Shown here in pieces: positions 58,690 through 64,000 of a stretch of 64,000 nt of DNA. Origin of the DNA: Bacterioplanoides pacificum (GTDB lineage: Bacteria > Pseudomonadota > Gammaproteobacteria > Pseudomonadales > Oceanobacteraceae); the NCBI RefSeq assembly GCF_042648445.1, contig NZ_JBHRYB010000015.1, forward strand, positions 1-64,000, given 5' to 3'. Each line of letters starts with the position of its first letter. Within the stretch, counting starts at the first letter, position 1. A program made the position numbers and the translations under genes. Under the pieces are notes generated by a model, which worked only from the letters and a program-made list of their open reading frames with translations, was not told where the DNA came from and made no database searches.

Positions 58690-59148
58690 TTGGCCAAAGA
58701 TACTCAGTTAACTGAAATGTTGGCTCCGGTTGTGGAGTCAATGGGCTTTATATTCTGGGGCCTTGAGTACAGCGCACAGGGGCGCCATACCCTGCTACGA
58801 ATTTTTATTGACCATGAAAACGGCATTAACATTGACCAGTGTGCCGAAGTCAGTCGCCAGCTCAGCAGTGTGCTGGATGTCGAAGATCCGATTTCTCAGG
58901 ATTACACCCTGGAAGTTTCCTCTCCGGGAATGGATCGTCCACTGTTTACCCTCGAACAGTTTCAGCGTTATGCCAATCACATTGTTGATTTGCGCCTGCG
59001 TATGCCGTTTGACGGCCGCAGAAAATTTAAGGGCCAACTGATTGGTGTTGAGCAGGAGGATGTCGTGTTGTTTGTAGACGGTCACGAATATCTGCTGCCG
59101 ATTGAGCTGATTGAGAAGGCGAATGTTGTTCCACAATTCAAGGACTAA
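58690..59148 (+). CDS. rimP: Ribosome maturation factor RimP
   Basis: A 152-residue 30S assembly factor. It starts with TTG at 58690 (then AKDTQLTEMLAPVVESMG), with GAGGG 7 bp upstream; upstream ATG and GTG codons would give an unnatural leader. Motifs: VLDVEDPISQDYTLEVSSPG, MDRPLFTLEQFQRY and the SH3-like C-terminal domain. First gene of the rimP-nusA-infB operon. Confidence 0.93.
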   Translation: MAKDTQLTEMLAPVVESMGFIFWGLEYSAQGRHTLLRIFIDHENGINIDQCAEVSRQLSSVLDVEDPISQDYTLEVSSPGMDRPLFTLEQFQRYANHIVDLRLRMPFDGRRKFKGQLIGVEQEDVVLFVDGHEYLLPIELIEKANVVPQFKD

Positions 59149-59170
59149 GGTTGCAGAGCGAGGCTAGAAG

Positions 59171-60667
59171 ATGAGCAAAGAAATTCTCCTGGTCGCGGAA
59201 GCGGTATCCAACGAAAAAGGCGTTTCAAAAGAAATTATTTTTGAAGCAATCGAGTCGGCGCTGGCAGCGGCAGCTAAAAAGCGTTACGAAGACGAAGAAG
59301 CCACCATTCGCGTAGATATCGACCGCAAGACCGGCGATTATGAAACTTTCCGCAGTTGGTTAGTAGTAAGCAATGATGTCGTGCCTGGCCTGGGTGATGA
59401 ACTCACTCTGGAAGAAGCGCACGAGATCGATGAAAATCTGCAACCGGGCGATACCTACGAAACTCAGGTTGAAAACCCGGATTTTGGACGTATTGCTGCC
59501 CAGGCTGCGAAGCAGATTATCGTACAGAAAGTACGTGAAGCTGAGCGTGCCCAGATTGTAGAACTGTATCAGGACCGTGTCGGTGAACTGATCAGTGGCA
59601 CCGTGAAAAAAGTTACCCGTGACAACGTCATTGTTGATCTGGGCAGTAATGCCGAGGGTATGTTGCCGAAAGATCACCTGATCGGTCGTGAGATCCTGCG
59701 TATGGGTGACCGCGTACGGGCCATTCTTTTTGATATCCGTCCGGAAAACCGCGGTCCTCAGCTGATGCTGAGTCGTACTATTTCCGAAATGATGGTCGAA
59801 CTGTTCCGCATTGAAGTGCCGGAAATTGCCGAAGAAGTCATCGAAATTAAAGGGGCTGCCCGTGATCCGGGTTCACGCGCCAAAATTGCGGTGAAAACTA
59901 ACGACAAGCGTATCGATCCGGTTGGTGCCTGTGTCGGCATGCGTGGCGCCCGTGTTCAGGCTGTCACGAATGAACTGGGTGGTAACGAGCGTATTGATAT
60001 CGTGTTGTGGGATGACAATCCGGCACAACTGGTGATCAATGCGATGGCTCCGGCGGAAGTGGCTTCCATCATCATGGATGAGGAAACCCATTCGATGGAT
60101 GTTGCTGTGATTGAAGACAATCTGGCACAGGCCATTGGCCGTGGCGGTCAGAATGTCCGTCTGGCTTCTGAACTGACCGGCTGGGAAATCAACGTGATGA
60201 CCGAGCAGGAAGCCGCCGACAAGCAGGACGAGGAAGCGTCTGCTTATATCAACACCTTTATGAATTCTCTGGATATTGATGAAGACTTCGCTCTGCTGCT
60301 GGTAGAGGAAGGGTTCACTTCTCTGGAAGAGATCGCTTACGTGCCCATGGAAGAGATGCTGGCGATCGAAGGTCTGGATGAGGAAGTCGTTAATGAGCTG
60401 CGTAACCGCGCCAAAGACGTCCTGTTAACCCAGGCCATTGCGTCAGAAGAACAACTGGAAGCGGCGCAGCCGGCAGAAGATCTGTTGGCAATGGACGGCA
60501 TGGACAAGCACCTGGCATTGGTGCTGGCCAGCAAGGGCATTAGTACGATGGAGGATCTCGCCGAGCAATCCATCGATGACCTGCTGGATATCGAAGACAT
60601 GACCGAAGAGAAAGCGGCCGACCTGATTATGACGGCCCGTAAGCCCTGGTTTGAGGGCAACGAGTAA
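59171..60667 (+). CDS. nusA: Transcription factor NusA
   Basis: A 498-residue elongation/termination factor. N-terminal RNAP-binding domain (EILLVAEAVSNEKGVSKEII), S1 domain (LISGTVKKVTRDNVIVDLG), KH domains (GACVGMRGARVQAV; AIGRGGQNVRLASELTGWEI) and two acidic C-terminal repeats of the gammaproteobacterial type. Full length. Begins 22 bp after rimP. Confidence 0.97.
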   Translation: MSKEILLVAEAVSNEKGVSKEIIFEAIESALAAAAKKRYEDEEATIRVDIDRKTGDYETFRSWLVVSNDVVPGLGDELTLEEAHEIDENLQPGDTYETQVENPDFGRIAAQAAKQIIVQKVREAERAQIVELYQDRVGELISGTVKKVTRDNVIVDLGSNAEGMLPKDHLIGREILRMGDRVRAILFDIRPENRGPQLMLSRTISEMMVELFRIEVPEIAEEVIEIKGAARDPGSRAKIAVKTNDKRIDPVGACVGMRGARVQAVTNELGGNERIDIVLWDDNPAQLVINAMAPAEVASIIMDEETHSMDVAVIEDNLAQAIGRGGQNVRLASELTGWEINVMTEQEAADKQDEEASAYINTFMNSLDIDEDFALLLVEEGFTSLEEIAYVPMEEMLAIEGLDEEVVNELRNRAKDVLLTQAIASEEQLEAAQPAEDLLAMDGMDKHLALVLASKGISTMEDLAEQSIDDLLDIEDMTEEKAADLIMTARKPWFEGNE

Positions 60668-60692
60668 TTAACGCTCGGCACAGGAGAAACGT

Positions 60693-63443
60693 ATGGCAGA
60701 TGTAACCGTTAAAGAACTCGCCGACGTGGTAAATACCAGCGTTGATAGACTGCTGTCTCAGATGAAAGAAGCCGGACTGCCACAGTCCGCCTCTGAAGAC
60801 GCAGTTTCCGATGAGCAGAAACAAACATTACTGGCTTTTCTGAAGACCAGTCATGGTGAATCGGGCGAAGCGCCAAAGAAAATCACGCTGAAGCGCAAGG
60901 CAACCACCACGCTGAGTGCGGGTGGTAAAAAACAAGTGAACGTTGAAGTCCGTAAAAAGCGGACTTACGTGAAACGTGAAGAAACACCGCAAAAAGCGGC
61001 TGAAGAAGCAGCAGTTGAAGCGCCTGAAGAAGTGACTTCAGACGAGCAGCAACTGGCCGCTCAGCAGGCAAACGAACAGGCAGCAGCTGAAAAAGCCGCG
61101 TCTGAAAAAGCAGCAGCCGAAAAAGCTGCCGCAGATAAGGCCGCCGCCGAAAAAGCCGCGGCAGAGGCCAAAGCCGCCAAAGTGGAAGCGCGAGCGAAAA
61201 AAGAAGCGCCTAAGGCTCCACAAATGCCAAAAGCAACGGCAAGCGCGAAACCAACCGCGCGTGTTGTGGCGAAAAAAGTGGAAGAGAAAAAGCCAACGGC
61301 GACTCTGAAACCAAAAGCTGAAGCCAAACCAAAAGCGACCGCTAAGCCAAAAGTGAAGGTTACGCAGACGGAAGATCGTCGTGCCAAGCCAAGCAAGCCG
61401 GTAGCTAAAGTTCGTCAGAAACCAAACGAAGATGAAGCGGCTCAGAAGCGTGCAGAAGCGGAAGCGGCTCAGGCGCGTCAGGATGATTCCGGTCGTAAGC
61501 GCGGTAAAAACGAGCGTCGTAGCGACGATGATCGTGACCGTCGTTTTGTTGATGGTTCTGAACAGAATCGTAATGGCAACCGCAAAGGCCGCACCAAAGG
61601 CAAGCTGAAAGGCGCTGCGCGTCGTCAGCAAAACCAGGCGGCGAATGCGAATAATGAGCACGGTTTCAGCAAACCAACCGCACCTGTGGTTAAAGAAGTT
61701 GAATTACCGGAAGCGATCACTGTTGGTGATCTGGCTCAGAAAATGGCGGTTAAAGCCGGTGAAGTGATCAAAGAGCTGATGAAAATGGGCGTTATGGCGA
61801 CCATTAACCAGACTCTGGATCAGGACACAGCCACTCTGGTGGTGGAAGAGATGGGTCACAAAGTGGCTAAGCTGATCTCTGATAATGAGCTGGAAGAAGC
61901 CGTCACTGAATCGGTTTCTTACGATGGCGAAGAAACCACCCGGGCACCGGTTGTTACCGTTATGGGTCACGTTGACCATGGTAAAACCTCATTGCTCGAC
62001 TACATCCGTAAGTCACGTGTGGTATCCGGTGAAGCCGGTGGTATTACCCAGCATATCGGTGCTTACCACGTTGATACCGACCATGGCATGGTGTCCTTCC
62101 TGGATACGCCGGGACACGCAGCGTTTACTTCGATGCGTGCCCGTGGTGCTCAGTCAACTGACGTTGTGATTCTGGTGGTGGCCGCCGATGACGGTGTGAT
62201 GCCACAAACCGAAGAAGCGGTACAGCACGCAAAAGCAGCGGGTGTTCCGATTGTGGTTGCCATCAACAAGATGGATAAAGAGTCGGCTGACCCGGATCGG
62301 GTTAAAAACGAACTGGCTGCGCGTGATGTTATCCCGGAAGACTGGGGTGGTGATGTTCCGTTTGTGCCGGTATCTGCACACACTGGTGAAGGCATTGACA
62401 CTCTGCTGGAAGCCGTATTGCTGCAATCTGAACTGCTGGAGCTGAAAGCGCACTTTACCGGTCCGGGTCAGGGTGTGGTGGTTGAATCACGCCTCGACAA
62501 AGGCCGTGGTCCGGTTGCGACTCTGCTGGTTCAGAACGGTATTCTGAAAAAAGGCGATATCGTTCTGGCGGGTACCTATTATGGCCGTGCCCGTGCGCTG
62601 CTGGATGAAAACGGTAAACCGACTGAAGAAGCCGGCCCGTCAATTCCGGTCGAGATTCTGGGTCTGGGTGGTACACCGGATGCCGGCGACGTGTTTATGG
62701 TCGTGGAAAGCGAGAAGAAAGCGCGTGAAGTGGCAGAACACCGTGAAGCCAAGCTGAAAGAACAAATTCAGCAACGTCAGCAGAAAGCCAAACTGGATGC
62801 TCTGTTTGCCGGTATGTCTGAAGGTGAGCAGGCGAATCTGAACATCGTTCTGAAAACCGACGTACGTGGCTCGCTGGAAGCGATTGCGGCTTCGCTTGAG
62901 AAGCTGGCAACCGACGAAGTGAAGGTCAACATCGTATCTTCTGGTGTCGGTGGTATCACTGAGACCGACACAACCTTGGCGGTTGCTTCGGGTGCGGTGG
63001 TGTTTGGCTTTAACGTTCGTGCCGATAACGCAGCGAAAAAAGTGGTCGAAGCCAACGAAGTCGATCTGCGTTATTACAGCGTGATCTACGATCTGCTGGA
63101 CGATGTTAAGCAAGCCATGGGTGGCCTGCTGGCACCGGAACTGCGCGAAGAAATCGTGGGTATTGCCGAAGTCCGTGACGTGTTCAATTCACCGAAGTTT
63201 GGCCAGATCGCTGGTTGTATGGTGATTGACGGTACGATCTACCGCAATAAGAAGATCCGCGTTCTGCGTGAAAACGTTGTGATTTACGAAGGTGAACTGG
63301 AGTCTCTGCGTCGTTTCAAAGACGACGTACAAGACGTTCGCCAGGGTATGGAATGTGGTATCGGTGTTAAGAACTATCAGGATGTTCGCCCAGGCGATCA
63401 GATTGAGGTGTTCGATGTGCGCGAAGTTGCACGTACACTGTAA
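60693..63443 (+). CDS. infB: Translation initiation factor IF-2
   Basis: A 916-residue GTPase that brings initiator tRNA to the 30S subunit. The N-terminal IF2-N modules (DVTVKELADVVNTSVDRLLS) are followed by a highly charged Ala/Lys/Glu-rich linker (about residues 90-330). The G domain has GHVDHGKTSLLDYI, DTPGHAAFTSMRARG and NKMDKESAD; then domains II, III and IV. An alternative shorter IF2 from internal starts, known in E. coli, may exist. 25 bp after nusA. Confidence 0.97.
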   Translation: MADVTVKELADVVNTSVDRLLSQMKEAGLPQSASEDAVSDEQKQTLLAFLKTSHGESGEAPKKITLKRKATTTLSAGGKKQVNVEVRKKRTYVKREETPQKAAEEAAVEAPEEVTSDEQQLAAQQANEQAAAEKAASEKAAAEKAAADKAAAEKAAAEAKAAKVEARAKKEAPKAPQMPKATASAKPTARVVAKKVEEKKPTATLKPKAEAKPKATAKPKVKVTQTEDRRAKPSKPVAKVRQKPNEDEAAQKRAEAEAAQARQDDSGRKRGKNERRSDDDRDRRFVDGSEQNRNGNRKGRTKGKLKGAARRQQNQAANANNEHGFSKPTAPVVKEVELPEAITVGDLAQKMAVKAGEVIKELMKMGVMATINQTLDQDTATLVVEEMGHKVAKLISDNELEEAVTESVSYDGEETTRAPVVTVMGHVDHGKTSLLDYIRKSRVVSGEAGGITQHIGAYHVDTDHGMVSFLDTPGHAAFTSMRARGAQSTDVVILVVAADDGVMPQTEEAVQHAKAAGVPIVVAINKMDKESADPDRVKNELAARDVIPEDWGGDVPFVPVSAHTGEGIDTLLEAVLLQSELLELKAHFTGPGQGVVVESRLDKGRGPVATLLVQNGILKKGDIVLAGTYYGRARALLDENGKPTEEAGPSIPVEILGLGGTPDAGDVFMVVESEKKAREVAEHREAKLKEQIQQRQQKAKLDALFAGMSEGEQANLNIVLKTDVRGSLEAIAASLEKLATDEVKVNIVSSGVGGITETDTTLAVASGAVVFGFNVRADNAAKKVVEANEVDLRYYSVIYDLLDDVKQAMGGLLAPELREEIVGIAEVRDVFNSPKFGQIAGCMVIDGTIYRNKKIRVLRENVVIYEGELESLRRFKDDVQDVRQGMECGIGVKNYQDVRPGDQIEVFDVREVARTL

Positions 63444-63479
63444 GCTGGCTTTTATGCCCCTGGGTAGTTAATACCCGAT

Positions 63480-63509
63480 CAAAGCCCGGTCTGTTTCAGA
63501 CTGGGCTTT
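63480..63509 (+). terminator. Hairpin between infB and rbfA
   Basis: CAAAGCCCGGTCTG ... CAGACTGGGCTTTG pairs over 13-14 bp with one G-T mismatch. There is no long U-run, so it is likely a processing or partial-termination hairpin inside the operon. Confidence 0.6.
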
Positions 63510-63533
63510 GCTGCTTCTGAAAGAGAATAAAAC

Positions 63534-63935
63534 ATGCCAAAAGATTACAGCCGTACTTCGCGACTGGGTGAACAAATCCAGCGTGAACTGGCACAAATGA
63601 TCCAGTTTGAAATGAAAGACCCTCGCCTGGGGATGGTGACGTTAAATCAGGTTAAAGTCGCTAAAGACCTGGGCTATGCCGATATTTATTTCACCGTGAT
63701 GGGCGCCAAAGGGGAAACGGATGAACAGATCCGTGAACAGACCGAAAGCATTTTAAATGATGCGGCCGGTTACCTGCGCTCCCAGCTTGCCCGTATTCTG
63801 ACCACCCGGGTAACGCCGCAGTTACGTTTCCACTATGACGAAACACTGGAACGTGGTCATCATCTGACCGGGCTGATTAAAAAAGCGCGGCAGCAGGATG
63901 ACGCACACACCGATGATGATTCTGCGGAGTCGTAA
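63534..63935 (+). CDS. rbfA: 30S ribosome-binding factor RbfA
   Basis: A 133-residue KH-fold assembly factor needed for 16S 5'-end maturation and cold growth. Motifs: SRTSRLGEQIQRELAQMIQ, MKDPRLGMVTLNQVKVAKDL, and the C-terminal TTRVTPQLRFHYDETLERG. The ATG at 63534 is preceded by AGAGAAT. It is followed by truB, the usual order. Confidence 0.95.
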   Translation: MPKDYSRTSRLGEQIQRELAQMIQFEMKDPRLGMVTLNQVKVAKDLGYADIYFTVMGAKGETDEQIREQTESILNDAAGYLRSQLARILTTRVTPQLRFHYDETLERGHHLTGLIKKARQQDDAHTDDDSAES

Positions 63936-63940
63936 GCCAG

Positions 63941-64000
63941 GTGGGACGTAGCAAAAAGAAAGGCCGTGCGGTCAGCGGCATTCTGGTGGTGGATAAACCA
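63941..64000 (+). CDS. truB: tRNA pseudouridine-55 synthase TruB, N-terminus only
   Basis: The last 20 codons of the window encode VGRSKKKGRAVSGILVVDKP from a GTG at 63941, five bases after rbfA stops. The start SGILVVDKP matches the TruB N-terminus (basic leader, then G-I-L-x-x-D-K-P). The catalytic Asp lies beyond the window edge. Confidence 0.85.
   Translation, partial: MGRSKKKGRAVSGILVVDKP

Overview
The window looks like the chromosome of a marine-type gammaproteobacterium, probably of the Oceanospirillales (Thalassolituus/Oceanobacter-like). This placement is inferred from gene order and protein style, not from a database search. Three kinds of DNA lie side by side. (1) 1-13928 is a heavy-metal-resistance island. 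(2) 13929-21592 is a filamentous (inovirus-type) prophage. (3) 21567-64000 is conserved chromosomal backbone, interrupted at 28.7-36.0 kb by a lineage-specific cluster of lipoprotein genes.

Metal island. All its metal genes read leftward: a CzcI-like His-rich periplasmic protein, an RND efflux set in the order czcC-czcB-czcA, a CDF exporter (czcD-like) and a CopA-like P1B ATPase. The CDF and ATPase genes each have a near-identical MerR-type promoter with a 19-bp spacer, but no MerR-family regulator gene is in the window. The island has been hit by insertion sequences: an IS481-like end at the left edge, an IS3-family element at 2915-4143, and the stump of another IS3-type transposase. A P4-type integrase sits at its right end, next to a 26-bp copy of the 3' end of ssrA.

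Prophage. It lies between two copies of the same 26-bp ssrA 3' end, so the two elements appear to be inserted in tandem at the tmRNA gene. It carries replication initiator, ssDNA-binding protein, major coat protein, small membrane proteins, adsorption protein, pVI-like protein and Zot/pI, all leftward. An XRE-type repressor and a tyrosine integrase read rightward. No secretin gene is present. Two cargo genes (HNH nuclease, secreted small protein) fill the distal end.

Backbone. ssrA and smpB (trans-translation); a sodium:neurotransmitter-symporter-family transporter; ratA-ratB and bamE; fur; a LuxR-type response regulator convergent with a hybrid histidine kinase; recN with two LexA boxes; grpE-dnaK-dnaJ with a sigma-32-type promoter; dapB; a TetR regulator resembling the Vibrio HapR/LuxR family; carA-carB-greA; fabA with a KAS III-like synthase; yhbY, rlmE, ftsH, folP, glmM, tpiA, secG, tRNA-Leu(GAG), rimP, nusA, infB, rbfA and the start of truB.

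Most unusual part. In the lipoprotein cluster (28.7-36.0 kb) two genes share a nearly identical 272-bp leader plus signal-peptide segment. Between them lies a patchwork of fragments copied from the histidine kinase gene and from the third lipoprotein gene. The middle lipoprotein ends in about 24 residues that look like the C-terminus of ribosomal protein L7/L12. A second notable signal is a pair of folded intergenic elements flanking dnaJ, whose stems differ by compensatory changes.
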